64,000 nucleotides of DNA from Linum tenue (GCA_946122785.1 CAMGYJ010000003.1:28041811-28105810), one strand, 5' to 3'. Shown: positions 1 to 12,041, counted from the first letter of the stretch. Made by a program: numbers and translations. The notes: generated by a model not told the origin, from the letters alone.

Positions 1-470
1 ATTTTATGTGTTATCACACGACCTCGTGATGTATGGCTAGCCTTCATCTTGACATTTCCTCGAACAAGTGATGAGAAGACCCCTTGACCCGGACGATAGT
101 TCAACCGCAACCAAAAACTTTCTGGTGCCGGTTGGAAAGGAACCTTCTGATTTAGCTTTACCACTCACAGTGAAATGCCTCGACCACCATGTTGATTCAC
201 CAACGGACCTTCCTCGCCGTCAACATTCCCCACTTGTCATTGTTGATTCAAGCCAGCCAACCATTGCAACATTTCGTCAAAAAGGCCCTCCAACCTATCG
301 AAAAGTGCATTCACAGCAGCTATCTGTTGCGATTGATCATTGACTAGGCTATCTGAATCGTTCCACTGAGTGAAGCGAGAGCGAGACGGTTCTTCGCATT
401 CTTCCAGAGAAGTGAGCCTAATTCTTGGGAGTATGATGATACTCGAGTATTATCAAGCGCTGTTCTCTTA
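1..470 (-). repeat. Possible decayed retrotransposon gag N-terminus
   Basis: No intact gene. On the minus strand about 360-200 reads as an acidic, helix-prone stretch containing NDQSQQIAAVNALFDRLEG, which resembles the coiled-coil start of plant LTR-retrotransposon gag proteins. Stops interrupt it on both sides. It runs off the window edge, so the element it belonged to cannot be defined. Assignment rests on residue style only. Confidence 0.25.
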
Positions 471-798
471 ACACTTGGCCACCCATAGGATTTGTGTTTG
501 TTTTTTTTTTTTTTTGGGGTTCAATTTATGATTTAACAGAAACAAGTCCTTAATTTGGATATTTAACGCACAAGTCTGGTTGTAACAATTTAACACCTGC
601 GCCAGAAGAAAAGAAGCAAACAACAAAGATAAACCCCAGATGGTTGGTATATGAATCAGCGGGGTATAAAACTCAGTTGAAAAATCACTGAATAAAATAA
701 AAAACAAAAGAAGGAAACAACTTAACTTCTGCTCAGTGACTACAAATTTACTTTTCATTAACAGCAGCAAGAAATGATCCCTCGCCGATGTTCCTTTC
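471..798. other. RAD17 3' flank
   Basis: Non-coding, with a poly-T run at about 498-515. It holds the probable 3' UTR and terminator region of the minus-strand RAD17 gene. I see no conserved ORF. Confidence 0.4.
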
Positions 799-3700
799 CT
801 AGTCACTGAAATCTTCAATCCCATCATCAGAAATCTCGCTTGCTTCCTCGAAATCTGTAATCTCAGCGCTTTGGTTTAACCCATGACCAGACGCTCTATT
901 TCCTTGTAACCTTAACATGCTTGTGTACTCGATAGCCAAGCCTGTCAGATCCATGGAGCTGCGTCCACCATACGCCACAAACCTCTGTGTTCCAATCTGT
1001 TTCTGCAGCAACAACCAACAATATCACTACGTATATGAAACACTTGCTCAGATTGCCAGCTAGAGGGGAAATGTTTATGCTACGGAAGAAGAAGAAAAAA
1101 TCTCCAGCAAAACACAAAAAAGCACAACATTCTGGCACATACTTTATTATCTAGCATTGAACGCTCCACCTGCCATAGCTTTGGCTTCCGAATGGAATGC
1201 CACCTGCGCGTTAGAAGGAGAGAGTTGTAAATATCATAGACTCCTCTTGCTCTGGATATACCAAAACTGCTTGCAGCATAAGGTGAAGGACCTGCGAGGT
1301 GAAGGGTGAGCATTGCCAAATAACACTCCACGACAAGCAACTGATGCTGCAGCTGACTGAAGTACATTATGCTCCGCCTCGTTGTGTCTGGCCAGCAGTG
1401 CTCTGAAGGAAGACAGCAGCAAGTCTGCATCACTTAAATAAGTGGCTACTTCCCAGGCATCCTCCATCGCTTGATCACTTATGAAATCCAAATCTGCAAA
1501 AGAAACAGTTTGCTCTAAACTCTTATTAGCTTCAACAAAAACAATGCAAATGGAATTTCATTTCCCAACCTTTATGTTTAGCATTAACACAGGTGGGTTG
1601 ATGGAAATGAAATTAATGGAACCCACTAAGATTTATTACCACTTTTATCTTTTCACAATCTTCTTTCTGTCTCTTTTTCACATTTCTTTTCCCAATATCT
1701 AAAAACACATTTAATTATTTTTCACCATTAAGAACATAATTCATGTTTGTCAGAATTATTTCGAAAACCAGAACTGAAACCGGAATTCTGGAAAAATACG
1801 AATTTGAAATGAAAAATCTTTTTCCAGTAACATTTCTTATGGAAATATAGAGCCTGAAACATTCACAAACAGAAAACCAAGAAATCTTGTGTGAATGGAT
1901 TCGTGGAACTATGCAGACATTCTGTGTCGAAGCAAGAGACAAAGACGATGCAGATACAAGAAAGTGAGCACACCATGTTGAATGAACTTACTATTTTCAT
2001 GAAGAAAATCAGCAATCAGTCTTGCTTGCCCGTGTGATTGAGAAAGAACCTTTTCCGGAGCTTCCATTTGCAATGGGAACCTGTAGAACTTTTCCTGTAC
2101 CAGAAATGCATCTTGGTCTGTAATAACAAAAGAAATAAACTCACTCAACGGCTTCAGAATAGGAACATCACATCCTTCTCAACCACATGTACGAGAATAA
2201 GCTTAAGTAGGAGTCCGAGTGGTTTAATAACACTGAACCTACCCAATGTGAGACTAACTTCAGTTTCTCTTTTGTTATAAAGAAACTTTCCCAGGGCATG
2301 GAATAACGAGAGAGTCTCGTCTTTGCCGAAAAGTGAAGAAACCCCTTTGACCAAATCATCGATTTCTTCAGCGTTTACACTTGAGCAACTCAAACTGGAA
2401 CTGAGCAATGAAACATTTTCCTTTGGATCTGGCTTAACACAAAAGAGCTGTAAAGATGTAATTGCATGTCTGATATCACCCCCACTGGCTTTGGCTATTA
2501 GATTAATCTGATCTGCAGATACATTATATTGCTCCTGGATGCATATTCTGGTAAGCACCTTCTTCATTGAATTATGAGTGATGGGGTTAAACGCAACCTA
2601 CAAGGGATAACATTTTTTTTAATAATGAATTGGTAGAGGCATGTTGGAGTTCAGTTCAATCTATTGAAGAGAGTAACCTTACTAGCCCCAGCACTCTGAA
2701 CAGAATTCTGAAGTTCTTCCAAGCATCGGGAAGCTTGGTCTGCCGAATCTTCTTTGCCACCATCAGTGACCACGACAATAGTTGGTAGTTGAGCTGATCT
2801 TGTAAGAATAAGCAAGCAGTTTTGAAGCTTCTCCAAAGCAGTTCGTCCGTTTACCAAAGGAAGATCATCGATCAAGAGTACAAACAATTCCTTGGGTGCT
2901 ATACTAATGGACGAAGGAAGTAACCCATATTTCCTTATTTTCTCAACAAAGTTAACAAATTCATCCAACTTTGAGGTGTATCGTATTCCTAGAACATAAC
3001 AACAAAATACCAAGAACATCCAGAATCAGATTTATGAATCAGCATGAAGGCATACTAGAAATAAAGCTATTTGGGAGGCTAGAGCGTGTCTTCTGAAGTG
3101 TAGCATTCAATGATCAGAGATGACGTGGATGGCTGAGAAGATTAATTGTAGGCAAACCAAAATCACCTGTATCAGAATTATGCACATGCTCACGCCATGT
3201 TGTAGGGATAGGCGTGTTCCATTCATACAATGTGACTCCAAATTGAGATGCCATAACACGGATGGTTGCCTACATGACAGGAGCAGGATTTCCTTTTCAG
3301 TAAAGAAGTAATATTTTCCATTTAAGATTAATCAGTAAGATATCTGAATCCATGAGTATAATAGGACCATTCATCAGAAAAATTGACATGAGCAGGTTTT
3401 AGCAATGCATAATAAACTAATGACCACGAACTTACAGACTTCCCGACCCCTGCTTGTCCAGTTATGATGAGAACATTACTCTCGGAACTCCCCTGCAAAG
3501 AGTTGAAGAGGCGGTTTCAAATTTGCCTTACTTCCAAAGAACTTTCTGGAAATGAAACCACTGTTACCTTCGAAGCGTTCAATTTTTCCTCAAACCATCT
3601 CTTAACTTCCTCTACCTGCAAGTATATATAATCACTTCAAACCTTTAGATGGCAACCCATAGGAAAGCAAATTGCAGCCAAGTGAACTGACCTTCTTCTT

Positions 3701-4249
3701 GTGCACAGCAAGTTCTTCCAAAGCCTGAGGTTTATACTTATCCACCCATAGTTCACTGGCATTCGTACTCCCACAACCTGACACAAGGGTACCCTTTAAG
3801 TATCGTAGGCAAGGCAACATACAAACTGAAGTGCAATAATAATGAGCTAAACTAGTAACACAATCATAGCGTACCGGATGATACCTTTGACCGAGACAAG
3901 CATTGATCGAATTCTTCAAATGATAATCTGATCTGCAGAGGAGAAAGAACAAACCACAGTTAAGGTTTCTGCAGCACCAAACAACTTCGACAAATGATTA
4001 TCAAAAGGGAAAATGTAAACAATCCCACGCCTCATCTACGAAGCTGGATTCTCTGCTCAATCGTGGTTGGGAACTATTCGAAATGTTAGGTTTCTTCTTC
4101 GTCGTCTTCGGTTCCCTAGGGTTAGTAAGAGTGAGCAACTGCTGCTTCGGTTTAATCTTCTTGTGGCTACGAGTCCTCCTACTCGACGACCTCGGACTAT
4201 CTTCATCGTCATCCGATGATATAATCATTACGCTACTTCTTTTCCCCAT
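799..4249 (-). CDS. RAD17: Checkpoint clamp loader RAD17, 12 exons
   Basis: RAD17 replaces RFC1 in an RFC-like complex that loads the 9-1-1 clamp at damaged DNA in the nucleus. Exons inferred from homology and splice sites are 4249-4040, 3932-3875, 3777-3692, 3615-3568, 3492-3436, 3269-3167, 2988-2678, 2597-2243, 2117-1992, 1493-1292, 1203-1143 and 1002-799. They sum to 1821 nt (606 aa plus stop), close to Arabidopsis RAD17. Visible are the basic, Ser-rich N-terminus, the ELWVDKYKP motif, Walker A GQAGVGKS at about residues 146-153, Walker B FVLLIDD at about 223-229, and the sensor segment [10 protein letters not shown]. The acidic tail ends in a DFSD-type motif. The start is the ATG at 4249 (MGKRSS), as in the family; an upstream TTG is not used. 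Donor 10 (GTCCTT) is weak and that boundary is the least certain. Confidence 0.93.
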
Positions 4250-4739
4250 CTCCAAGTAGAGCAGGACGGAAATTCTCGCACTGTTTAGGGATTTTGCATC
4301 AATGTGACATTAGAACACCACACAGTAACTGAATTCCATGGCAATTAACTATGAGCTGGGAGCTCTCAAGTAACGGCCCTCTGAACCCGAGGCCCCGAGC
4401 TGGGCGAAACGATCTCGGGGAGATGACGGAGCGGGATGCTGCAGGACACTGAAGCACAACGGCGAGAAACAAGAGAAAAAGCAAGGAACGGAAGTGTCTC
4501 TAGTTTTGGCGGGGATTTTCCCAAGAGCGGCAAAGAGTACAATACTACAATGGAAGCGAACTAGGGATGCGCCGGTTTTGCGATTTTTTTTTTTTAATAA
4601 CTCACCGACATTTTTTTTTATAATGGGCATGGGTCTTTTATTTAAGCTGGCAAAATTTTAGTTGTTTGCCTTGGTAATACAAGTGATTTATTGGTAAAAA
4701 AAAGAAAAAAATTGAAGCTGGCAAAATGCCATTACAGGC
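4250..4739. other. RAD17 5' flank
   Basis: Probable promoter and 5' UTR of RAD17. Two poly-T runs lie at about 4588-4621. The 13-mer AAGCTGGCAAAAT occurs twice, at about 4645 and 4713. No coding sequence is seen. Confidence 0.4.
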
Positions 4740-4792
4740 ACTCCTTCGTAAGAGTTTGAAGAATGAAAACAGGAGGTCTATCGACCCACATT

Positions 4793-5267
4793 TCAGTTTC
4801 TTCCCACCTCCAAGTCACTCTTAGCCATTTGATGGGCAACTCCATTGCCTTTTCTTCCCCAGAATATCCAGCTTACTTCACCAAATTCTGACCTCAGCTC
4901 TTGTATCTCGGCCACCACCACCCCCAATTCAGTTTCATTTACCTCTTCCCTGTCCAATTTCTGAATCAGTGACTGACAATTCGATTCCAAAAGGATTGGG
5001 CTTCCTACCGTGTCCTCTGCTTAATCGAAGGGCCCATAGCACCGCCTGAGCTTCTACGAGCTTTGGCTCCCAATCCACCCTCGTTCGCTTCACTGCCGCC
5101 ATTACAAATCTCCCTTCCTCATCGCTTACCACCATCCCCATTCTAGTTCCTCTCTCCTTCACGTTGGATGCATCGACATTTACCTTCAGTTCCCCCCTTC
5201 TCGGCTTATCCCACTTCACCACCTGATGAGGTCCTTTCACCTGATTTCCCTTTGCATGCAGCTCCAA
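4793..5267 (-). pseudogene. LINE RNase H domain, frameshifted
   Basis: Two overlapping minus-strand reading frames (5267-4935 and 4990-4793) together cover an RVT_3-type RNase H domain. The first carries the catalytic-Asp strand VNVDAS and the G..V.D..G block. The second ends in the WIFWGRKGNGVAHQMAK motif typical of the C-terminus. A frameshift near 4990 breaks it. Confidence 0.75.
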
Positions 5268-5452
5268 TATTCCTCTAGGTAACTCTGCGATCTAGCGATT
5301 CCTTCACTTTCCTCAAGTTTAGGGTTGTTGAACAAGTGATTATTGTGTTCCTTCCACATAAACCACAAAGCCATCACCACCGAGCAAAGCTCCTCATCTA
5401 CCACTTTCTCAATTAATCCGCAAAGCCACTCTTCGCTTAATTTCTCCTGTCC

Positions 5453-5671
5453 TTATGAAAATAGGGTTCCAAGTAGGATAGGCTGCCAAATTCTTCCTTC
5501 CCAATCGCAATCTATTAGAATACGCTCATGTGTTTCACAGAGTCCACAGAACGGGCATTCGTCACTAGCTTCCTTCACCGTTCTAGTGAGGTTTCCACTT
5601 GTAGGAAGAATGTTGCTTCCCCAACACCAAAGAAAGACTCTAACCTTTGGTGGTAATTGGATATGCCACAT
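5453..5671 (-). pseudogene. LINE zinc-binding RT-associated domain (zf-RVT)
   Basis: The minus frame contains the family pattern W..PPKV..F.W......LPT..NL followed by CPFC..CET.ER.L..C. This domain normally sits between RT and RNase H in plant LINE ORF2, which is where it lies here. Confidence 0.75.
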
Positions 5672-6090
5672 TCGTTTCCAATCTATTGGGACATACTGCT
5701 CCCCCTCCTCTTCCTTCCTCCGTCTTCTCCACTCATGATACCCGAATTTTACAGTGTACTTGCCTAGTTTGTCCCGTCCCCATACATAGACGTCTGGTTT
5801 CTGTCTTCTTGATAGGGGAATCTAAAAACTTCTAACTCGATCCATCATATGAAAATTAGACTGCAACACATTGCTTTTCCAAATCCTTTTGGACTCTTCA
5901 ATTAACTCAGACACCTTTGCATGTAGTCCCAACAATGAAACAACGGATTCAACCTTAAAGTTGGGACTAGTTGACCCCCATCTATCCCACTAGACACGAA
6001 CATGTTCTCCATTCCAATCCTCCAGCTTATCCCTTCTTTCATTAGTGGTTGTGCCGCCATAATACTACACCAGATATAGCTAGAATTTTG

Positions 6091-6279
6091 TCATAGTTCA
6101 TTCTCTAGAAGGTCACAATTAGGATAGCACTTCGATTTAAGAACTCTACTCACCAACGATTGAGGGTTCTTAATAATGTTCCAGATCTGTCTTCCCAGTA
6201 GAGCTATGTTAAGACCATGAAGGTCTCTTAATCTCATACCTCCTTCACTCTTCGGTTCGCTTAGCCTCTCACTGCTCAT
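6091..6279 (-). pseudogene. LINE ORF2 post-RT segment
   Basis: The minus frame reads KSEGGMRLRDL...NIALLGRQIWNII...SLVSRVLKSKCYP, the conserved linker between RT and zf-RVT in plant L1 elements. It ends in a stop and the flanking frames are broken. Confidence 0.7.
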
Positions 6280-7349
6280 CCAGCGAATCTTTTTTTCTTC
6301 TTTCTTTTGACCCCACCAGAATCCTGTTATGACTCATTGTAGTTCCTGAATCAACCCCTGAGGTATGAGAAAAACAAACATAGCATAGGTATTATGGGCT
6401 TGGGCAATGACCTTGATCAGTACTTCCTTAGCAACATTCAATAAGTCTTACTCTTTCACATTTTTACTTTCTTGAGAACTCTGTCAATAAGTTGTGTAAC
6501 TACCTTCTTTGATCTCTAGCCAAAGATACTTGTCATGATATAGGACTTGCTTCATTCCCAGAATAGTGGCCATCATTTCACGTTCTTCTTCCTTAACATT
6601 ACCACTGAAAGATAGCTAAGACTTTGGGAGAATGACTTGCTGGCTCGATGCCTCCTCAATATTGTTTAAGTATCCTTTTCATAGCTTCGCCTTGTTCCTT
6701 TTTGTTTTCAAAGAAGAAAATACTGTCATCTGAAGAAAAAAAAGTGAAATAGTAGGTCCATTAGAGCTCAATTGAATTCCTTTTAGTTTTCCTTCCTTTT
6801 TACTGCCTTATTCGTCAATGTTGATAAGCCTTCAGCACATAAGAGGAAGAGGTACGGGGATATAGGATCACCCTGCCTCAATCCTCTGGTAGGGTAGATA
6901 ACTTCATAGTAGCGATCATTAATGAGGATCGAATAAGATACTATTTTAACACATTGCATGATCAGATTGACCCATCTAGTGTCAAAACCAAGCTTTAAAT
7001 GTCATACATCGTGGCAATGTCGAGCTTGGCAGCTACAAAACCTTTCTTTCCCACTTTTATGTTCTTCATGGCATTGAAGCATTCAAATGCCACCATTACA
7101 TTGTCTGTTATGAATCTCTCGGAGACAAACACACTTTGGTTCTCTATAATTACCTCATTTAGGATACCCTTCAATCGATTTGCTAGGACCTTGGAGAGGA
7201 TCTTATTTATATAAAACTTTACAAAGGCTAATAGGATGAAACTCCATTGGAGTCTCTGGGCGATTTGGTCTTCGGAATAAGTGCCAGAAAAGTTTGGTTG
7301 AGACTTTCTAGAATCTGGTCACTCTCTAAATATGACTATAATTTTGTAG

Positions 7350-7354
7350 TGACT
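7350..7354. repeat. Left target-site duplication of Athila (TGACT)
   Basis: TGACT immediately precedes the left LTR and matches 20432-20436 after the right LTR. With one copy and the element removed, the LINE reverse-transcriptase reading continues in frame across the site. This confirms a single insertion event. Confidence 0.9.
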
Positions 7355-8694
7355 TGACTCACTCCTACTGTCACCCTAGAAAATGGCCAAGTATAACCAC
7401 TTCCTAAAGCGTAGTATAGCGGGTCGGGTTTTAATGTCAACCCGGGTCCTAGATATGATGACTACTCGGTGAATTCTTGTTATTTAGCGGTGAACTTTTA
7501 GTGAAACTCAAGCAAACAAAACACAAAGCAAGTAAACGGTTTGTTGTCAAGTCAAGAGAGGTCACCCGGATATGGTTTCCCCCTAGACTGCAGTTAAGTC
7601 GGATTGCAATTTGCCAAGTTCAGTTTTCATGAAAGTTATACTGCGGAAGGTTCTCAATTAGCCTGAAGTCTCGACTAAAGGTCTCCAGACCCTCTCAATC
7701 TGAGTCTCTAGCGGGCGACTAACCTCCACCGGAGTAAACAGATTGAGGCCCTAATGAGCCAAACCTCCACTACCGAATCGACTTCGGTAAAGAATAGCGA
7801 ATTGGCTCCTCGACTAAAGTCACCAATTCGCCACCTTCGATTAAGGGTACTCTATCAACCTAGGCAGATATTCTCATTCCAGGTCAAAGCAGAAACAACA
7901 GGAATTTGATCAGGATTCAAGTCATTCAATCAATCAAACCTCAATCGAATATAATCAATTCACAAACACTGTACTTGGGTTCATACAATCAGACCTAGCA
8001 TACAAATCTAGGGTTCTCCATACCCAGATGAATGGGGAAACTACTCCATAGAAAAAGAAGCAAAAGCAGATTCAGACACGGAAATCATACTGTGAAGTTG
8101 GATTCCTGCTTCTGGACGTTTAATCGCACTTCTCCAAGCTCAAGACGGGCTCCAATGGTGTTGAAGATCGATCTATGGCGCTTGAGAACTCTGGTTCGAC
8201 GCTTTCTCTCTCTAGGTATCGGTTTCTCTCTCAAAAACTCGGAACCCTGCAATGTTGGCTTTCTTCTCTCTTAAATCCTCTGCCTGGTCGCGATACCCGG
8301 TCAGAATACCCGGTCGGGTATTCTGGGTTGTGACCGGGTATTCTGCAGCACACCGTTTCACTAAAGAGGGAAATCCCCGATCCAACACCAAAATCCCCGA
8401 CCGGGGATTTAACTCCTGTGCCCGGGCCCCTCGCTGCTTCTCGGGCGCCCAAAATTGGTTAATACCCGGTCGGGTATTTGGCCACCTGACCGGGTATTTA
8501 CCTCCTTCAGCCCTATTCGTCCCAACCTTGCTCCTTTCGGCCCAGAACTCGTTTCTCCGCCTCGATTCCAACGCCGGGACCTGAAATATGATAGAAACAC
8601 ACAACCTAGCGTGAAATCGGCTTAAAACACGAGATTCCTCGTCGCAAACGGCCTCAGAATAGGGGTAAAAACATGTATAATTATCGGTCTATCA
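7355..8694 (-). repeat. Athila left (3') LTR, family B
   Basis: 1,340 bp, starting TGATAGACCG and ending GTGAGTCA on the minus strand. It carries the modules GGACCTGAAATATGA and ACAACCTAGCGT (plus-strand reading) shared by all Athila-type LTRs here. Palindromes of the ATACCCGGTCGGGTAT type lie at about 8290-8505, just upstream of a TATA-like GGATTTAAG at about 8270. Outside short shared blocks it does not align well with the right LTR. Confidence 0.85.
8290..8505 (-). promoter_or_regulatory. Palindrome array in left LTR promoter
   Basis: Full palindromes ATACCCGGTCGGGTAT at about 8304 and 8462 are flanked at about 12-20 bp by half-sites (ACCCGGTC or GACCGGGTAT). A variant, ATCCCCGACCGGGGAT, lies at about 8391. 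On the minus strand the array ends about 20 bp upstream of a TATA-like box, followed by a GA-rich leader. Confidence 0.6.
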
Positions 8695-8708
8695 AACTCC
8701 CCCACACT
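8695..8708 (-). promoter_or_regulatory. 3' polypurine tract of Athila
   Basis: On the minus strand AGTGTGGGGGAGTT abuts the TGATAG start of the 3' LTR, as expected for the plus-strand primer of reverse transcription. Confidence 0.8.
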
Positions 8709-10142
8709 TAACCGTTTGCTTGTCCCCAAGCAAACCAAGTCAGACACTAGGTAAGCTTACATATTCAATCAACCAACATTGGGGACAAGTCATAAAGGCA
8801 CAAAACACGTGAATCGCACTGGTTTTCGAACATCAACACATGCACAACCTCAGTAACAACCTGGACAACCACCACAAAGGACATTCGAGTGCAGCAAATC
8901 GAGTAAAGGAAGAGTCTCCCGTCTGTTCACTAGCCAACCTAGACTTGATTCAACCACCTACGCAAAACAGTCGACTCATGCATCCAACTCAAAACATCAG
9001 AATAAAGATCGAGCAATCTAGGTCCTCACCGGGGTACAAGAGCATATAGAAAATGAAAATGAATCACTCACTCTCGACCAGTGGGGTCAGGACAATTTTG
9101 ATGCGAAAGATGCGCATGCTATTTCTCTCAATCCCTATCATCTCTTCACCATGATGGCAGCCTCTAAATGCTAGAGTTCACATATGGGGTGTCACCACTA
9201 ACTAATCAGGAGGTCTTAGACACAGGTTCAAATGACTGGCTAGGGTCTTGGACATGGGGAAAAGGCCTTTTAGGTGGTGGAAGTATTCATAGCAAAAAGG
9301 TTCCACATTTTCCAAACACACAATCACAGTCAAACAACCCGGTATTTTCTTTCTGCTATTCTGCATTACTAAATATCTTAAGAGCACAAGAGCGAAGGAG
9401 GCATAATCATCAGCATTTCCAAGCCAGACTGCTAAGAAACACTGCTTACTGGGCATTATTCAGATTTTTGGTAGTGGCTCTCTTTTACTTTCAATTTTTC
9501 TTTGTTTTCTTTCATTTTTCTTTTCATTTCTTAAGAGAACCACCACTTCTGCATAAATTTCAAACACCTGCCCAATTTTTAAGCACTACCTCCAACACTC
9601 ACATAGACTTTAGCAGAAACAGCAGAGAATATATAAAACCACTCTGTGGAACCTTCTAAAAGATGCAACAAGGGTGATTTTTTTCATTATAGACGAAAAG
9701 AAAGGACAACACACGGCTCAAAGGGGCTGACTAGGGGATATGACACATCAGGACAGTCAGTTTTGGGCGTGGGCTAATCCTATGCCCCCATCATCTTAGC
9801 TAGTGACAACGTGAATGCTACACATCATGGAAGAGGGATCTATCGCACAAGAAAGAAACGAGCAGGCTCAAATCTCACATGGCTACCTATATGCTCTATC
9901 TCACATTCTGATACCCTGAACTAGATGCATAAACGACTGTCAAGGACAAGTAATCAGATCAAGTCAGATCAAGTCACAGTTGGCAAGCAAACAGTTGAAA
10001 AACTGAACCCCTACATCGTTTTACTGCACATCTCAGTCCTCATCATAGGTTGTCCTAGTCGCAAACAAGTTGTCATGCATTAATCCGAAAACCAATCAAT
10101 TCATCCATCAAAACACAGTGCCAATATGATCAAACAGCAGTA

Positions 10143-10190
10143 CTTGGAGCCCTCAAATCGTAAGATTTGGACAGTGGACTAGGCTCCAAG
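10143..10190 (-). other. Conserved stem-loop in Athila 3' region
   Basis: TTGGAGCC pairs with GGCTCCAA, and AAATC with GATTT, around a short loop. A near-copy in the other Athila-type element at about 56553-56606 keeps the paired arms. Conservation between two families suggests function in the RNA, such as packaging or 3' processing; that is inference. Confidence 0.55.
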
Positions 10191-10228
10191 CACCCAAACA
10201 GAGCTAATGCAGTCAAAAGATAAACATC

Positions 10229-10244
10229 CCCCCCACACTTAAGA
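10229..10244 (-). promoter_or_regulatory. Internal PPT-like tract
   Basis: On the minus strand TTAAGTGTGGGGGGG, about 1.5 kb before the real PPT and nearly identical to it. It could serve as an extra plus-strand priming site, analogous to a central PPT. A third copy is at about 12042-12055. Confidence 0.45.
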
Positions 10245-10527
10245 TCGACATTGCCCTCAATGGAGAAGAGGGAAGGAAAGGGGAACGATGTTACCGGTGT
10301 GCACAGACTGCAGAAGACTGGAAATGGACCAGTCGGCATGGGACGAACTGGAGAGAGGACCAGTCGGGAACACAGGCAGAGCTAAAAGAGACCAAAAAGC
10401 TCAAACACATACGTTAGGTCCAACGGTCAGCCCAATAGTACAGAATCCAGAATGAAAAGAAACAAAAACCGACACAAAACAGACAGTTTGCATGCTGACA
10501 CAGATTAAAAACTCTCTAAACAAGCCC

Positions 10528-11966
10528 CTAGGGCCCTCCGAGACCGGAGAAATCAATCTGATCCATAAGGTCGTCGACGCCATCATCCGGAGGCTGCCGT
10601 GGTGGTGAATGCTCCCATCTGGTGGTCCAGTGGTGCTCTGCTGGAGGGTGGCAAGCCTGGAGTAGATGCTCGGAATACTCCATCAGACGGCGACCTCGGT
10701 CTCTCTCCCGCTCGATGAGAGCAGTAGTGTGGCCCATGTGGGTCTCCAATCGGCCAAGGCGCTCATCCACGCCCGTCATCCGGGACCGGTACTCGGCCTG
10801 GTGGGCCGAATACTGCTGGTAAAACTGGACCTGATGGTCCATGAGCTGCTGGTTCTGAAGTCCAGCTGCTGGAACTGGAGGCCCATCTGCTGGAACTGCT
10901 CCGTGAAGAAGTCCATCGACGGACCAGAAGGACCAGAGGAGGACTCGCCTCTCTCCGGTCTCCGTCGAGGCTGCAGATCCCCAGGAGGGGAGAGCGAGGG
11001 CTCCGGCTCATCGGCATCCATGGCGCCGTCATCATCATCATCGGCGTCCTCATCGACCTCCTCGCCTTCGTAGTCATCATCCTCCTCGTCCTCAGCAAGG
11101 TCCACAACCTCCTCGGGGGGCATAGAAAGCCCATCGACCCAGGTGTGGATGCCGTCAGTGGCCAGGAGTCGTGCACTGTGGAGCACGTCTCGGCTCAGGG
11201 GGGCGGAGCCGCCATGCTCGGTCGCATCATGAAGCCCCTCGAAGCTGATCCCGAAGTGGCGGGCCAGCCGGGTGATCAGAGGACCGCAGAAGAGGTGAGT
11301 GGGATTCCCGTGGACTCTGGAGAAGGTGGTGGCCACGAAAGATCCCAAGTGGAGCATGTCCTCCGGATCCCCCATACAGGACATGGCGTAGAGGACCCGC
11401 TTCGGGACCTTGTGCGAGCCGGTGGCGTTGGGGACGATGGAGCGGGTGAGCAGCAGGTTCAGAATATGCCACGCCGGCCGGAGAGTGCTGACGTAGGTCT
11501 GGCCAGCCACAAAGAAGTCATCCTTATAGGCGGCTCGGACGGCACGCCTGTAGAAATGATCCGCGTGCCAGTCGGGCGGGTTCGGGAGCTCGACCGTGTG
11601 GCCATCCAACGGGTTGTACTGGATCCCCAATGCGGAGGCCAACCCGTCAATGGTCAGCTGTCGTGGGCGGCCACCCAACCGGAACTTCACTACACGGGAG
11701 TCCCGAGTCTTCTTCTTGTCGTACTCGAACGTGGTGTAGAACTCCCACACCAGCTCCGTAAAGGTGGGCTCGTCAATGGCAAGCAGTGTCCGCCAATCGG
11801 GGTGACTGATGGCGGTGCTAAGCTCCTGCAAGCAGTGGAGCTGCTCGAACACTGCCCACTCGAGGTGGTGGTGCTTCTCCAGCTTCCCCCGTATCACCTT
11901 GCGGAACTGGTCCGCATACTCCCCGTGCAGGCTCAAGCCCTGCACAAAAGCATGATCGAGGGACAT
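10528..11966 (-). pseudogene. Athila env-like (ORF1-type) gene, frameshifted
   Basis: The first part (11966 to about 10880) reads MSLDHAFVQGLSL, then a block with DEPTFTELVWEFYTTF and FRLGGRPRQLTIDGLA. This resembles the Athila ORF1 / plant-transposon-protein family found downstream of pol and called env-like. Function is unknown. A very acidic Asp/Glu tract follows. Near 10880-10890 the frame shifts (one base lost or two gained), and a Gln- and Arg-rich coiled-coil-like tail continues in another frame to a stop at 10528. The first ATG is at 11966; the longer frame to 12002 begins at TTG. A pyrimidine-rich run and GCAG lie about 6 bases upstream of the ATG, so a spliced message is possible. 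Confidence 0.75.
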
Positions 11967-12041
11967 GATCCTGCACAAACAACAAGCCAAAGGTGGAGCC
12001 AAGAAAATACAATGTCAGGACCAACGGCATGGGGTGAGCAT

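Larger units (their letters stand above)
4740..7354 (-). mobile_element. LINE remnant, 3' half (RT to RNase H)
   Basis: This is the downstream half of a minus-strand L1-type LINE ORF2, with many stops and frameshifts. In order from 7350 down: the start of RT (ALIPKTKSP), the RT core with GLRQGDPISPYLF at about 6890-6850, the post-RT segment KSEGGMRLRDL at 6279-6091, the zf-RVT domain at 5671-5453 (CPFCGLCETHERIL), and the RNase H fold at 5267-4793 (KVNVDAS). The upstream half continues at 20432 beyond the Athila insertion. Confidence 0.85.
8709..10527 (-). other. Athila 3' untranslated internal region
   Basis: Non-coding 1.8 kb between the env-like gene and the 3' PPT. It holds a stem-loop at 10143-10190 and a second PPT-like tract at about 10229-10244. 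Remaining ORFs, such as 9168-9659 plus, have no recognisable domain and lie antisense to the element. Confidence 0.6.

Noticed and set aside
4645..4725. AAGCTGGCAAAAT pair as the LINE target duplication
   Set aside because: Both copies lie on the same side of the LINE, and no matching copy is near 22.3 kb.
9168..9659. 163-codon plus-strand ORF in the Athila 3' region
   Set aside because: Phe-rich with no domain, antisense to the element and in a region untranslated in relatives.
10528..11966. Env-like product as evidence for a virus
   Set aside because: Athila env-like proteins have no shown envelope role; no signal peptide or fusion peptide is evident, and the gene is frameshifted.
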